DNA of 64,000 nucleotides from Pseudomonas asgharzadehiana (GTDB lineage Bacteria; Pseudomonadota; Gammaproteobacteria; Pseudomonadales; Pseudomonadaceae). Every line of letters starts with the position of its first letter. Position 1 is the first letter of the stretch. Both the position numbers and the translations under genes were made by a program. The notes beneath the pieces are model-generated. The model ran no database searches, was not told the origin of the DNA, and was given only the letters and a program-made list of their open reading frames with translations. The stretch covers positions 5,711,001-5,775,000 of the forward strand of contig NZ_CP077079.1 in NCBI RefSeq assembly GCF_019139815.1, read 5' to 3'. Shown here in pieces: positions 19,723 to 29,312 of the stretch.

Positions 19723-21645
19723 ATGAGTATCTTTAGCCACTTCCAACAACGCTTCGCGTCCACACAGCAGGAGGAACTCACGCTTCAAGAGTATCTCGAA
19801 CTGTGCAAACAGGACCGCAGCACGTACGCATCCGCCGCCGAACGCCTGTTGCTGGCGATTGGCGAACCGCAACTGATAGACACCTCGAACAATTCGCGCC
19901 TGTCGCGAATCTTTTCCAACAAGGTGATCCGCCGCTACCCGGCCTTTGAAGACTTCCACGGAATGGAAGAATGCATCGACCAGATCGTCTCCTACTTCCG
20001 CCACGCCGCCCAAGGCCTGGAAGAGAAGAAGCAAATCCTCTACCTGCTCGGCCCCGTCGGCGGCGGTAAGTCGTCCCTGGCCGAAAAGCTCAAGCAATTG
20101 ATCGAGAAAGTGCCCTTCTATGCCATCAAGGGCTCGCCGGTGTTCGAGTCGCCCCTGGGCCTGTTCAACGCCACGGAAGATGGCGCGATCCTCGAAGAAG
20201 ACTTCGGCATCCCACGGCGCTATCTCAACACCATCATGTCGCCTTGGGCCACCAAGCGCCTGGCCGAGTTCGGCGGTGATATCAGCCAATTCCGCGTGGT
20301 GAAACTCTACCCGTCGATCCTTAACCAGATCGGCGTGGCCAAGACCGAGCCGGGGGATGAGAACAACCAGGATATTTCGGCGCTGGTAGGTAAGGTCGAT
20401 ATCCGCAAACTCGAAGAATTCCCACAGAACGACGCCGACGCTTATAGCTACTCGGGCGCGCTGTGCCGGGCCAACCAGGGCCTGATGGAGTTCGTGGAAA
20501 TGTTCAAGGCGCCGATCAAGGTGCTGCACCCACTGCTCACAGCGACACAGGAAGGCAACTACAACAGCACCGAAGGCCTGGGCGCGATTCCATTCACCGG
20601 GATCCTGCTGGCCCACTCCAACGAATCGGAATGGCACACCTTCCGCAATAACAAGAACAACGAAGCGTTCATCGACCGGATCTACATCGTCAAGGTGCCG
20701 TACTGCCTGCGAGTGAGCGACGAGATCAAGATCTACGACAAGCTGCTGTTCAACAGCTCCCTGGCCAAGGCCCATTGCGCGCCCGACACCCTGAAGATGC
20801 TCGCCCAGTTCACGGTGCTGTCGCGCCTCAAGGAGCCCGAAAACTCGAACATCTACTCCAAGATGCGCGTGTATGACGGCGAAAACCTCAAGGACACCGA
20901 CCCCAAGGCCAAGTCGATCCAGGAATACCGCGACACCGCGGGCGTGGACGAGGGCATGAACGGGCTGTCGACGCGCTTTGCGTTCAAGATCCTGTCCAAG
21001 GTCTTCAACTTCGACCCGCATGAAATTGCCGCCAACCCGGTGCACCTGCTCTACGTGCTGGAACAACAGATCGAACAGGAGCAATTCCAGGCCGAGACCC
21101 GCGAGCGCTATCTGCGCTTCCTCAAGGAATACCTGGCGCCGCGCTACATCGAGTTCATCGGCAAGGAAATCCAGACCGCCTACCTGGAGTCCTACAGCGA
21201 GTATGGCCAGAACATCTTCGACCGCTACGTGCTGTACGCCGACTTCTGGATCCAGGACCAGGAATACCGCGACCCGGAAACCGGCGAGATCCTCAATCGC
21301 GTAGCCCTCAACGAAGAGCTGGAAAAAATCGAGAAACCGGCCGGCATCAGCAATCCGAAGGATTTCCGCAACGAAATCGTCAACTTCGTGCTGCGCGCCC
21401 GGGCCAATAACAACGGTAAGAACCCGACCTGGCTCAGCTACGAAAAACTGCGGGTGGTCATCGAGAAGAAAATGTTCTCCAACACCGAAGACCTGCTGCC
21501 AGTCATCAGCTTCAATGCCAAGGCCAGCAAGGAGGATCAGCAAAAACACAACGACTTCGTCACACGAATGGTCGAACGCGGCTACACCGACAAACAGGTA
21601 CGACTGCTCTCCGAGTGGTACCTGCGGGTGCGCAAATCGCAATAA
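19723..21645 (+). CDS. prkA: PrkA family serine protein kinase
   Basis: AAA+-type serine kinase, 640 residues. The N-terminal part has Walker A GPVGGGKSSLAEKL (about residue 110) and an AAA+ core (IPFTGILLAHSNESEWHTF); the C-terminal PrkA kinase-like domain follows (about 390-640). The ATG at 19723 begins MSIFSHFQQRFAS. It is the first gene of prkA-yeaH-ycgB. In E. coli (YeaG-YeaH-YcgB) the set responds to nitrogen starvation and stationary phase, with YeaG as kinase; the actual substrate is poorly known. A 284-bp leader region with a possible sigma-S-like promoter precedes it. Family and operon calls are firm. Confidence 0.94.
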   Translation: MSIFSHFQQRFASTQQEELTLQEYLELCKQDRSTYASAAERLLLAIGEPQLIDTSNNSRLSRIFSNKVIRRYPAFEDFHGMEECIDQIVSYFRHAAQGLEEKKQILYLLGPVGGGKSSLAEKLKQLIEKVPFYAIKGSPVFESPLGLFNATEDGAILEEDFGIPRRYLNTIMSPWATKRLAEFGGDISQFRVVKLYPSILNQIGVAKTEPGDENNQDISALVGKVDIRKLEEFPQNDADAYSYSGALCRANQGLMEFVEMFKAPIKVLHPLLTATQEGNYNSTEGLGAIPFTGILLAHSNESEWHTFRNNKNNEAFIDRIYIVKVPYCLRVSDEIKIYDKLLFNSSLAKAHCAPDTLKMLAQFTVLSRLKEPENSNIYSKMRVYDGENLKDTDPKAKSIQEYRDTAGVDEGMNGLSTRFAFKILSKVFNFDPHEIAANPVHLLYVLEQQIEQEQFQAETRERYLRFLKEYLAPRYIEFIGKEIQTAYLESYSEYGQNIFDRYVLYADFWIQDQEYRDPETGEILNRVALNEELEKIEKPAGISNPKDFRNEIVNFVLRARANNNGKNPTWLSYEKLRVVIEKKMFSNTEDLLPVISFNAKASKEDQQKHNDFVTRMVERGYTDKQVRLLSEWYLRVRKSQ

Positions 21646-21664
21646 GGCAGCGGCAAGCGCGCAA

Positions 21665-21685
21665 TGCCAGGCCTATGGCCTGGCA
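21665..21685. repeat. Palindrome TGCCAGGCC-TAT-GGCCTGGCA
   Basis: Perfect 9-bp stem with a 3-bp loop, starting 19 bp after the prkA stop. It is the first of two perfect palindromes in the 113-bp gap before yeaH. Confidence 0.6.
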
Positions 21686-21702
21686 GCTGACCGCTTGTCC
21701 TT

Positions 21703-21729
21703 AAGCTTCCAGCTCGCGGCTGGAAGCTT
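21703..21729. repeat. Palindrome AAGCTTCCAGC-TCGCG-GCTGGAAGCTT
   Basis: Perfect 11-bp stem with a 5-bp loop, 30 bp before the yeaH start. Its AGCTT/AAGCT ends resemble a dispersed intergenic repeat type of pseudomonads, but I cannot confirm copies outside this window. Confidence 0.6.
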
Positions 21730-21758
21730 GTAACGTGAAGCTGCCCGGAGGGCTCCGC

Positions 21759-23030
21759 ATGAGCTATGTGATCGACCGACGCCTCAATGGCAAGAACAAG
21801 AGCACGGTAAACCGTCAGCGTTTCCTGCGGCGTTACCGTGACCACATCAAAAAGGCGGTTGAAGAAGCCGTCAGCCGCCGTTCCATCACCGACATGGAAC
21901 ATGGCGAACAGATCAGCATTCCCGGTCGCGATATCGACGAACCGGTGCTGCACCATGGCCGGGGCGGAAAACAGACCGTCGTACACCCAGGCAACAAGGA
22001 GTTCACTACCGGCGAACATATCCAGCGCCCCCAGGGTGGTGGTGGCGGCAAAGGCCCGGGCAAGGCCGGTAACTCTGGCGAAGGCATGGATGAGTTTGTA
22101 TTCCAGATCACCCAAGAAGAATTCCTCGAATTCATGTTCGAAGACCTGGAATTACCCAACCTGGTCAAACGCAACCTGACCGGCACCGACACCTTCAAGA
22201 CCGTGCGCGCCGGCATCAGCAACGAGGGCAACCCCTCGCGCATCAACATCATCCGCACCCTGCGCTCGGCCCATGCGCGGCGTATCGCCCTGTCGGGCAG
22301 CAGCCGCGCCAAATTGAAGCAAGCCAAGGAAGAGCTGGCGCGCCTCAAGCGTGAAGAGCCGGACAACTTCGGCGATATCCAGGAAATAGAAGCGGAAATA
22401 GAGAAACTCAGCGCACGCATTCATCGTGTGCCGTTCCTCGACACCTTTGACCTTAAATACAACCTGCTGGTCAAACAGCCCAACCCCAGCTCCAAGGCGG
22501 TGATGTTCTGTCTGATGGACGTGTCCGGCTCCATGACCCAGGCCACCAAGGACATCGCCAAGCGCTTTTTCATCCTGCTGTACCTGTTCCTCAAGCGGAA
22601 CTACGACAAGATCGACGTGGTGTTCATCCGACATCACACCAGCGCCCGGGAAGTGGACGAAGAGGAGTTTTTTTACTCGCGGGAAACCGGCGGCACCATT
22701 GTGTCCAGCGCATTGAAGCTGATGCAGGAGATCATGGCCGAACGCTACCCCGCCAACGAGTGGAACATCTACGCCGCCCAAGCCTCCGACGGCGACAACT
22801 GGAATGACGACTCACCGATCTGCCGCGACATCCTGATCAACCAGATCATGCCGTTCGTGCAGTATTACACCTACGTTGAAATTACCCCCCGTGAGCACCA
22901 AGCCCTGTGGTTCGAATACGAGCGCATCGGCGAAGCTTTTGCCGATACGTTTGCCCAACAGCAACTGGTCTCGGCCGGCGATATCTACCCGGTCTTCCGT
23001 GAACTCTTCCAGCGCAGGTTAGTGACATGA
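21759..23030 (+). CDS. yeaH: YeaH/YhbH family protein (DUF444, von Willebrand A-like)
   Basis: 423 residues from the ATG at 21759, chosen because CCCGGAGGG stands just upstream; an upstream in-frame start at 21735 lacks such a site. The N-terminal ~100 residues are basic and Gly-rich ([14 protein letters not shown]). A central coiled-coil-like stretch (about 185-215, [18 protein letters not shown]) leads to a von Willebrand A-like domain with a MIDAS-type motif [14 protein letters not shown] (DxSxS). Partner of PrkA and SpoVR/YcgB in a starvation module. Function unknown in detail; the MIDAS motif suggests metal-dependent protein binding. Overlaps ycgB by 4 bp. Confidence 0.93.
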   Translation: MSYVIDRRLNGKNKSTVNRQRFLRRYRDHIKKAVEEAVSRRSITDMEHGEQISIPGRDIDEPVLHHGRGGKQTVVHPGNKEFTTGEHIQRPQGGGGGKGPGKAGNSGEGMDEFVFQITQEEFLEFMFEDLELPNLVKRNLTGTDTFKTVRAGISNEGNPSRINIIRTLRSAHARRIALSGSSRAKLKQAKEELARLKREEPDNFGDIQEIEAEIEKLSARIHRVPFLDTFDLKYNLLVKQPNPSSKAVMFCLMDVSGSMTQATKDIAKRFFILLYLFLKRNYDKIDVVFIRHHTSAREVDEEEFFYSRETGGTIVSSALKLMQEIMAERYPANEWNIYAAQASDGDNWNDDSPICRDILINQIMPFVQYYTYVEITPREHQALWFEYERIGEAFADTFAQQQLVSAGDIYPVFRELFQRRLVT

Positions 23031-24592
23031 CCGCCAAAAAAGAGACTAAGCGCCAACCCATTTCCACCGGGTCCGAATGGACCTTTGAGCTGATCCAGGC
23101 CTATGACCGGGAAATCAGCCGCATTGCGGCGGGTTATGCCCTGGATACTTACCCCAACCAGATCGAAGTGATCACTGCCGAGCAGATGATGGACGCATAC
23201 GCCTCGGTGGGCATGCCGCTGGGCTATCACCATTGGTCCTACGGCAAACACTTCCTCAGCACCGAAAAGTCCTACAGTCGCGGCCAGATGGGCCTGGCGT
23301 ACGAGATCGTGATCAACTCCGACCCGTGCATCGCCTACCTGATGGAAGAAAACACCATCTGCATGCAGGCACTGGTAGTGGCCCACGCCTGCTATGGGCA
23401 TAACAGTTTTTTCAAGGGCAACTACCTGTTCCGCACGTGGACAGATGCCAGTTCGATCATCGATTACCTGGTATTTGCCAAGCAGTACATCATGCAGTGC
23501 GAGGAGCGCCACGGCATCGACGCGGTGGAAGACCTGCTCGACTCCTGCCATGCCTTGATGAACTACGGCGTTGACCGCTACAAGCGCCCATACCCGATTT
23601 CGGCCGAGGAAGAACGCCTGCGTCAGAAGGAGCGCGAAGAGCATCTGCAAAAGCAGATCAATGATCTCTGGCGCACCATTCCCAAGCGCGCCGGCAAGAA
23701 CAGCGATAAGGACAATGCGCGCTTCCCCGCCGAACCACAGGAAAACATCCTGTATTTTCTGGAAAAACACGCACCGCTGCTCGAACCGTGGCAACGGGAG
23801 ATCGTGCGCATCGTGCGCAAAATCGCCCAGTATTTTTATCCACAGCGCCAGACCCAGGTGATGAACGAAGGCTGGGCAACGTTCTGGCATTACACCTTGA
23901 TGAATGACTTGTATGACGAGGGCCTGGTCACCGACGGCTTCATGATGGAGTTCCTCACGTCCCATACCAGCGTGGTGTACCAGCCGGGCTTCGACAGCCC
24001 GTACTACAGCGGCATCAACCCTTACGCCCTGGGCTTTGCGATGTACCGCGACATACGGCGCATGTGCGAACACCCCACTGAAGAGGACCGCCGCTGGTTC
24101 CCGGAAATCGCCGGCAGCGACTGGCTGTCCACCCTCAAATTTGCCATGAGCAGCTTCAAGGACGAGAGTTTTATCCTGCAATACCTGTCACCTCAGGTGA
24201 TCCGCGATCTCAAGCTGTTCAGCATCCTGGACGACGACCTCAAGGACGACCTGATGGTACCGGCCATCCACGATGAGCCCGGCTACCGCACCATTCGCGA
24301 AACCCTGGCGGCGCAGTACAACCTGGGTAACCGTGAGCCCAACGTGCAGATCTACAGCATTGATGTGCGCGGCGACCGCTCGCTGACCCTGCGTCATCAG
24401 CAGCACGACCGCAAACCCTTGGGCGAATCCACCGAAGAGGTGCTCAAGCACCTGCACCGCCTGTGGGGCTTTGATATCCACCTGGAAACCCTGCAGGGCG
24501 ACCAAGTCATGAAGACCCACCATGTCCCACCGCGCAGCGATCATAACGACAACGACTATGGCCGCCTGGACCTGGCCGTCGTTCACCTCTGA
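23027..24592 (+). CDS. SpoVR family protein (YcgB-like)
   Basis: 521 residues of the SpoVR family, named for a Bacillus spore cortex gene but widespread in non-sporing proteobacteria. Conserved blocks are visible: [56 protein letters not shown] and [14 protein letters not shown]. The pattern of conserved His and Glu residues ([15 protein letters not shown]) looks like a metal-binding enzyme core, although no activity is established that I know of. Translationally coupled to yeaH (ATGA overlap). The E. coli counterpart is ycgB. A strong terminator hairpin follows directly. Confidence 0.93.
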   Translation: MTAKKETKRQPISTGSEWTFELIQAYDREISRIAAGYALDTYPNQIEVITAEQMMDAYASVGMPLGYHHWSYGKHFLSTEKSYSRGQMGLAYEIVINSDPCIAYLMEENTICMQALVVAHACYGHNSFFKGNYLFRTWTDASSIIDYLVFAKQYIMQCEERHGIDAVEDLLDSCHALMNYGVDRYKRPYPISAEEERLRQKEREEHLQKQINDLWRTIPKRAGKNSDKDNARFPAEPQENILYFLEKHAPLLEPWQREIVRIVRKIAQYFYPQRQTQVMNEGWATFWHYTLMNDLYDEGLVTDGFMMEFLTSHTSVVYQPGFDSPYYSGINPYALGFAMYRDIRRMCEHPTEEDRRWFPEIAGSDWLSTLKFAMSSFKDESFILQYLSPQVIRDLKLFSILDDDLKDDLMVPAIHDEPGYRTIRETLAAQYNLGNREPNVQIYSIDVRGDRSLTLRHQQHDRKPLGESTEEVLKHLHRLWGFDIHLETLQGDQVMKTHHVPPRSDHNDNDYGRLDLAVVHL

Positions 24593-24600
24593 AACAGCAA

Positions 24601-24654
24601 AGCCTCCATTGGTCAGGCACAGGCGTTATCCTGTGCCGCTAATGGAGGCTTTTT
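24601..24654 (+). terminator. Terminator after ycgB that contains the cca ribosome binding site
   Basis: AGCCTCCATT (24601-24610) pairs with AATGGAGGCT (24641-24650) followed by TTTT; an inner stem GGCACAG/CTGTGCC sits between. It is a textbook intrinsic terminator. The 3' arm also holds GGAGG (24644-24648), seven bases before the cca ATG at 24656, so the same hairpin would hide the cca Shine-Dalgarno sequence. Confidence 0.85.
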
Positions 24655-24655
24655 C

Positions 24656-25882
24656 ATGAAAATCTACAAAGTCGGCGGCGCCGTGCGTGATCGCTTGCTG
24701 GGCATCACGGTTACCGATGTCGACCGCGTGGTCGTTGGCGCGACCGCTGAAGCGATGCTTGCCAAAGGCTTCAAGCCGGTAGGCGCGGATTTCCCGGTGT
24801 TCCTGGACCCGAAAAACGGCGACGAGTACGCCCTGGCCCGCACCGAACGCAAAAGTGGTCGGGGCTACGGCGGCTTTGTGTTTCACGCCAGCCCCGATGT
24901 CACACTCGAAGACGACCTGATTCGTCGCGACCTGACCATCAACGCGATGGCCGAAGACGATGAGGGCAACCTGACCGACCCTTATCACGGCCAACGCGAC
25001 CTGCAAGCACGTATTCTGCGCCACGTTTCCCCCGCGTTCGCCGAAGATCCCCTGCGAGTGCTGCGCGTTGCGCGCTTTGCTGCGCGCTATGCACATTTGG
25101 GCTTTACGGTGGCCCCCGAAACCCTCGAACTGATGCGCCAGCTCAGCGAATCCGGGGAACTGGAGGCACTGACGCCAGAGCGCAGCTGGAAGGAAATTTC
25201 CCGGGCATTGATGGAAGATCAACCCCAGGTGTTTATCCAGGTCCTGCGCGACTGCAACGCCCTGAAAACCTTGATGCCGGAAGTGGATGCGCTGTTCGGC
25301 GTACCGCAACCCGAGGCACATCACCCGGAGATCGACACCGGCATACACACCTTGAGCGTGCTCGAACAGGCAGCCCTTCATAAACAACCGCTGACCGTAC
25401 GCTGGGCCTGCCTGCTGCACGATTTGGGCAAGGGCCTGACGCCTGTGGATAAGTTGCCGCAGCACATTGCTCATGAGCATCGCGGGCTGAAGCTGATCAA
25501 GGCGGTCAACGAACGCTTCAAGGTACCCAAGGATTGTCAGGAACTGGCCTTGCTGGTGGGCCAATATCACACCCACTGCCACCGCGCCCTGGAACTCAAA
25601 GCCTCGACATTGCTGGATTTGCTGCAGAGTTTTGACGTGTACCGAAGGCCGCAGCGCTTTGAAGAGTTTGTGGTGGCCTGTGAAATGGACGCCCGCGGGC
25701 GCAAGGGCTTTGAACAGCGCAGTTATCCACAGGCGGGCTACTTGCGCGCCGCGGCGCAGGCAGCGCGGGAGGTGGCGGTGGCGCCGTTGCTGGAGAAAGG
25801 TTTCAAAGGCCCGGCGCTCGGAGAAGCCCTGAAGCGCGAGCGGCTCAAGGCATTGCAGACCTATAAGGAACTTGCTTCCTAG
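24656..25882 (+). CDS. cca: Multifunctional CCA tRNA nucleotidyltransferase
   Basis: Adds or repairs the 3' CCA end of tRNAs, with a C-terminal HD phosphohydrolase. 408 residues. Class II nucleotidyltransferase head with [15 protein letters not shown] and the catalytic DVDRVVVG; the RRD motif [13 protein letters not shown]; the ERxxxE-type region [12 protein letters not shown]; and the HD domain [12 protein letters not shown]...[12 protein letters not shown]. The GGAGG site ahead of the ATG lies within the preceding terminator stem. Converges on folK with a gap of only 6 bp. Confidence 0.95.
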   Translation: MKIYKVGGAVRDRLLGITVTDVDRVVVGATAEAMLAKGFKPVGADFPVFLDPKNGDEYALARTERKSGRGYGGFVFHASPDVTLEDDLIRRDLTINAMAEDDEGNLTDPYHGQRDLQARILRHVSPAFAEDPLRVLRVARFAARYAHLGFTVAPETLELMRQLSESGELEALTPERSWKEISRALMEDQPQVFIQVLRDCNALKTLMPEVDALFGVPQPEAHHPEIDTGIHTLSVLEQAALHKQPLTVRWACLLHDLGKGLTPVDKLPQHIAHEHRGLKLIKAVNERFKVPKDCQELALLVGQYHTHCHRALELKASTLLDLLQSFDVYRRPQRFEEFVVACEMDARGRKGFEQRSYPQAGYLRAAAQAAREVAVAPLLEKGFKGPALGEALKRERLKALQTYKELAS

Positions 25883-25888
25883 AAAGAC

Positions 25889-26407
25889 CTACACAAACTC
25901 ACTCGGCGTCAGTTGCCGGCCCTGCCACTCAAACGCGACAGGCGCCAGCACTTGGTCGATGTCCGCGTCGCGCCACAGCTCGGCCATGGTCTTGCCTGCC
26001 CCAGGATGCACACGGTCCGGCGCCATCATCGACAGCGGCCACAACACAAAGGCGTTTTTCAGGATCTCTGCGCGGGGCAGGACCAAACCGTCGAAATCGC
26101 CCACCATTTCGCCGTACAGCAGCACGTCGATATCCAACGGCAAACCCTTGCGATCCGGCGCATAGCGACCATTGTCGGCTTCGATGAGCTTGAGACGACG
26201 GTCCAACTCCATCAACGGCAGGTCGGTATACGCCGACACCACCAAATTGAAGAACGGCCCACTTTTGATGCCCACCGGCTGGCTTTCGAACACCGCGGAG
26301 CAGCGCATATCGGTCAGCACGTTCGCCAGCGCATCAAGGCCGGCGCACAAATGGGCCTCGCGCTCGATATTGCTACCGAGGCCAAGGTAAACCTGAGTCA
26401 GCGACAT
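25889..26407 (-). CDS. folK: 2-amino-4-hydroxy-6-hydroxymethyldihydropteridine pyrophosphokinase FolK
   Basis: Folate pathway enzyme that transfers pyrophosphate from ATP to hydroxymethyl-dihydropterin. 172 residues. Signatures: [14 protein letters not shown] at the N-terminus, [15 protein letters not shown], and the FolK motif [16 protein letters not shown] followed by [18 protein letters not shown]. Overlaps the upstream folB by 10 bp, giving a folB-folK operon for consecutive steps. A pseudomonad may have a second folK near panB; this one is the folB-linked copy. Confidence 0.94.
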   Translation of the reverse strand: MSLTQVYLGLGSNIEREAHLCAGLDALANVLTDMRCSAVFESQPVGIKSGPFFNLVVSAYTDLPLMELDRRLKLIEADNGRYAPDRKGLPLDIDVLLYGEMVGDFDGLVLPRAEILKNAFVLWPLSMMAPDRVHPGAGKTMAELWRDADIDQVLAPVAFEWQGRQLTPSEFV

Positions 26408-26751
26408 CCGCGCTCGATCTCCACGCCCACGCCCTTGGCAGCCGGTACGGCGCCGGGCTTGGTCAGTTTGAGGTGCAGCCAGGGAATCTGGAACTCACTC
26501 ATGAGCACTTCGGCCAGGCGCTCGGCAAAAGTTTCCACCAATTGGTATTGGGTTTGCTCGGCAAAGGCCTGGATACGTGCGGATACGCTGGCGTAATCCA
26601 GCGCCAGGGTCAGGTCGTCACCGGCGGCGGCCGGGCGATTGTCCCAGGCGAAGCTCAGGTCCAGGCGCAGGCATTGACGGATCCCACGCTCCCAGTCGTA
26701 GGCCCCGATCACGGTGTCGACTTCCAGGCCTTCGATAAACACTCTGTCCAC
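26398..26751 (-). CDS. folB: Dihydroneopterin aldolase FolB
   Basis: Cleaves dihydroneopterin to hydroxymethyl-dihydropterin and glycolaldehyde. The GTG at 26749-26751 is taken as the start because GGAGAAG lies just upstream and the protein then begins (M)[20 protein letters not shown], 117 residues, the normal size; the open frame continues to 26781 without any support. Catalytic region [29 protein letters not shown] is typical (conserved Tyr and Glu). Coupled to folK. Divergent from plsY with about 70 bp between starts. Confidence 0.92.
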   Translation of the reverse strand: MDRVFIEGLEVDTVIGAYDWERGIRQCLRLDLSFAWDNRPAAAGDDLTLALDYASVSARIQAFAEQTQYQLVETFAERLAEVLMSEFQIPWLHLKLTKPGAVPAAKGVGVEIERGCR

Positions 26752-26823
26752 GCTCTTCTCCGCAGCACGACAAGGGCGCAATGCCCCGTTAGAATCAGGG
26801 CGTCCTCGCCCGGAATAGTTAGC

Positions 26824-27393
26824 ATGTTTTGGTCACTGGCGATTCTCGCCTACCTGCTCGGCTCGCTGTCCTTCGCCATTGTGCTCAGCCGCTTGACGGG
26901 AAACCCCGACCCGCGAATGGGTGGCTCCGGCAATGCCGGCGCCACCAACATGTTGCGCCTGGCCGGCAAGAAACTCGCTGTGCTGACGCTGCTGGGCGAC
27001 GTGTGCAAGGGCCTTTTGCCCGTGCTGATCGCAAGCCTCGCCGGCCTTACCCTGCAACAGCAGGCCTGGGTAGGCGTGTGCGCCGTCCTGGGCCATCTGT
27101 TTCCACTGTACTTCCGCTTTCGCGGTGGCAAAGGCGTCGCCACGGCAGCCGGCATGCTGCTGGGAATCTACCCACCGGCAGCGTTACTGGCCGTTGTCGC
27201 ATGGCTGCTGACGTTCTACCTGACCCGCACCAGCTCGTTGGCGGCGCTGATCGCCACACCGCTCACCCTGCCATTGCTGGCCTGGCAAGAACCGGCGGCG
27301 CTGCTGCCGATGAGCGTGCTGACACTGCTGATCGTCTGGCGCCACCGCGGCAATCTACGCGACCTGTTTGCCGGGCGCGAACGGCATTTTTAA
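26824..27393 (+). CDS. plsY: Glycerol-3-phosphate acyltransferase PlsY
   Basis: Inner-membrane enzyme that uses acyl-phosphate to make lysophosphatidic acid, the first step of phospholipid synthesis. 189 residues from the ATG at 26824; earlier in-frame starts would run through the folB promoter. Five membrane segments, with cytoplasmic motifs [12 protein letters not shown] (motif 1, glycerol-phosphate site), [14 protein letters not shown] (motif 2) and a later [10 protein letters not shown]. Converges with tsaD. Confidence 0.94.
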   Translation: MFWSLAILAYLLGSLSFAIVLSRLTGNPDPRMGGSGNAGATNMLRLAGKKLAVLTLLGDVCKGLLPVLIASLAGLTLQQQAWVGVCAVLGHLFPLYFRFRGGKGVATAAGMLLGIYPPAALLAVVAWLLTFYLTRTSSLAALIATPLTLPLLAWQEPAALLPMSVLTLLIVWRHRGNLRDLFAGRERHF

Positions 27394-27424
27394 ATACTCC
27401 TGATGAGCCCGGCTCAGGTTGAAC

Positions 27425-28450
27425 CTATAACGGTGACAACTGCTCCATCGGCCAGCGTGCCTGCACGCTGATCGCCAGGCTTTCGTGCTGCCCGGCCTGC
27501 AGGCGCTGGCATCCGGCATAGGCGATCATCGCGCCATTGTCGGTGCAGAACTCCGGGCGCGCGTAAAACACATCGCCCTTCATATCACCGAGCATTTTTT
27601 CCAGCGAGGCACGCAAGGCCTTATTGGCGCTGACGCCGCCGGCGATCACCAGGCGCTTCATACCCGCTTGTTTCAGGGCACGCTTGCACTTGATGGTCAA
27701 AGTCTCCACCACGGCCTGCTGGAACGCCAGCGCGATGTCGCAACGGGCTTGCTCACTGTCGTCCCCGGCGCTGACGCTGTGCTGCCAGGTATTGAGTGCG
27801 GAGGTTTTCAGGCCGCTGAAGCTGAACATCAGGCCAGGGCGATCGCACATCGGGCGCGGGAAGGTGAAGCGGCCGGCAACGCCTTTTTCGGCGAGGCGCG
27901 CGATTTCCGGGCCACCGGGATAATTGAGGCCCATCATCTTCGCGGTTTTGTCGAAGGCTTCGCCGGCAGCGTCGTCCAGAGACTCGCCCAACAACGTGTA
28001 TTGACCGATCCCGTCGACCTGAACCAACTGCGTATGGCCGCCCGAAACCAACAAAGCGACGAACGGGAACTGCGGCGGTGTTTTTTCCAGCATGGGCGCC
28101 AGTAAATGGCCCTCCATGTGGTGTACTCCCAAGGCTGGAATGCCCCAGGCAAACGCCAGCGCCTGGGCGCAAGAAGCCCCAACCAACAGGGCTCCGACCA
28201 ATCCAGGGCCGGCGGTGTAGGCGATGGCATCGATCTCGGTCGGCACGCAACCGGCCTCGTCCAGCACCTGGCGGATCAACGGCAGCATGCGCTTGACGTG
28301 ATCACGACTGGCCAGCTCCGGCACCACGCCACCATAGGCGCGATGCAAGTCGATCTGACTGAACAGTGCATCGGCCAAAAGCCCGCGTTCACTGTCGTAA
28401 AGTGCGACACCGGTTTCGTCGCAGGAGGTTTCAAGTCCCAGTACTAGCAT
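27425..28450 (-). CDS. tsaD: tRNA N6-adenosine threonylcarbamoyltransferase TsaD
   Basis: Transfers the threonylcarbamoyl group to A37 of ANN-decoding tRNAs with TsaB, TsaC and TsaE. 341 residues, ASKHA fold. Iron-binding motif is [12 protein letters not shown] (HxxxH), with [17 protein letters not shown] at the N-terminus and VSGGHTQL in the phosphate region. Formerly gcp. Divergent from rpsU across about 200 bp, an arrangement widely conserved in proteobacteria. Confidence 0.95.
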   Translation of the reverse strand: MLVLGLETSCDETGVALYDSERGLLADALFSQIDLHRAYGGVVPELASRDHVKRMLPLIRQVLDEAGCVPTEIDAIAYTAGPGLVGALLVGASCAQALAFAWGIPALGVHHMEGHLLAPMLEKTPPQFPFVALLVSGGHTQLVQVDGIGQYTLLGESLDDAAGEAFDKTAKMMGLNYPGGPEIARLAEKGVAGRFTFPRPMCDRPGLMFSFSGLKTSALNTWQHSVSAGDDSEQARCDIALAFQQAVVETLTIKCKRALKQAGMKRLVIAGGVSANKALRASLEKMLGDMKGDVFYARPEFCTDNGAMIAYAGCQRLQAGQHESLAISVQARWPMEQLSPL

Positions 28451-28537
28451 GGGTTTGCGCCTTGTAGAGGCTAAATTCGAAGGCGCGCATAATAGTCGCC
28501 ACTCCCCCTCCCGACTAGCGGTTTTCGATCAGAGGCT

Positions 28538-28566
28538 TTGCATTCCTGCCAATGAGGGGTTAACAT
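28538..28566 (+). promoter_or_regulatory. Candidate sigma-70 promoter of rpsU
   Basis: TTGCAT (28538-28543) and TAACAT (28561-28566) with a 17-bp spacer, about 80 bp before the rpsU start. Good spacing and position for the head of the rpsU-dnaG-rpoD cluster. Confidence 0.5.
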
Positions 28567-28652
28567 CCGCAACCCTTAAAAACCGACGACCTCAGCCGCG
28601 AATTTTTTGCGACGAGAACGTTGATCCCGGTAATGAAAGAAGGTAGCTCTGG

Positions 28653-28868
28653 ATGCCAGCCGTCAAAGTAAAAGAGAACGAACCCTTCGACGTAGCTCTG
28701 CGTCGTTTCAAGCGCTCCTGCGAAAAAGCCGGTGTTCTGGCTGAAGTTCGTAGCCGCGAATTTTATGAGAAGCCAACTTCTGAGCGTAAGCGTAAAGCAG
28801 CAGCCGCTGTTAAGCGTCACGCTAAGAAAGTTCAGCGCGAACAGCGCCGCGCCGTTCGTCTGTACTAA
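28653..28868 (+). CDS. rpsU: 30S ribosomal protein S21
   Basis: Small basic ribosomal protein, 71 residues, the standard length, which helps mRNA base-pair with the 3' end of 16S rRNA. The sequence [20 protein letters not shown] and the Lys/Arg-rich C-terminus ([14 protein letters not shown]) are diagnostic. AAGGTAGC precedes the ATG. First gene of the macromolecular synthesis cluster (rpsU-dnaG-rpoD), with a 444-bp gap to dnaG. Confidence 0.97.
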
Positions 28869-29312
28869 TACACAGACGCTCGTAGCAAGCTTCTGCCAAG
28901 CCCGGCCCTCAGCCGGGCTGTTGGCATTTGCGGATATCGCTTGATGCTTCATCGTCGACGCCGCACACGCGACCGAGACAACTGCTTCACACGTCAGGAC
29001 TGGCTTTCTGCCAGCGGTGCACGTCTCTTCTGACGAGCCTAACAAGGCTACTGACGAGCACACCTATTCTTCAAGCAGACGATCAACTGTGTCGGCTGTG
29101 CCCATTGATGAGCTTCCGAGGCCGCCCATAGGCCGAGACCGGACTCCAGGGCAACTTTTCTTCGCCGGACACTGATAGAAACTAACGTCAGCAAATGTTC
29201 GGCAGATACACTTCCAGACAGCCCAAGCAGATGATTGATGGTCGAGCCATTCGATAGGTGCGCTTGAGCTTTTTACGGGCCCTCATTTACACGCAGTGAT
29301 GACGAGAACGCC
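28869..29312. other. Gene-free gap between rpsU and dnaG
   Basis: 444 bp with no convincing gene on either strand. I looked for the yqeY (GatB/YqeY-like) gene that I recall between rpsU and dnaG in P. aeruginosa and saw no trace in any frame. The first part holds the rpsU hairpin; the remainder is less GC-rich than its surroundings and must carry any dnaG promoter, but no clear -35/-10 pair stands out. Confidence 0.6.
28894..28926 (+). terminator. Hairpin after rpsU (attenuator-like)
   Basis: GCCAAGCCCGGC-cctca-GCCGGGCTGTTGGC forms a stem of about 12 bp with one bulge, 25 bp after the rpsU stop. No T tract follows. It could cut transcription or protect the short rpsU mRNA so that S21 is made in excess of primase. 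Confidence 0.55.

Noticed and set aside
19642..21642. 666-codon minus-strand frame opposite prkA
   Set aside because: Frame mirrors prkA codon positions; the sequence has no recognisable domain and no ribosome site.
28560..29063. 167-codon minus-strand frame across rpsU and the following gap
   Set aside because: Most of it is antisense to rpsU; composition is unlike a protein and no ribosome site is seen. It does not rescue the rpsU-dnaG gap.
28928..29131. 67-codon plus-strand frame in the rpsU-dnaG gap
   Set aside because: Ser/Leu/Thr/Arg-rich without motif; no match to YqeY in any frame; no good ribosome site.
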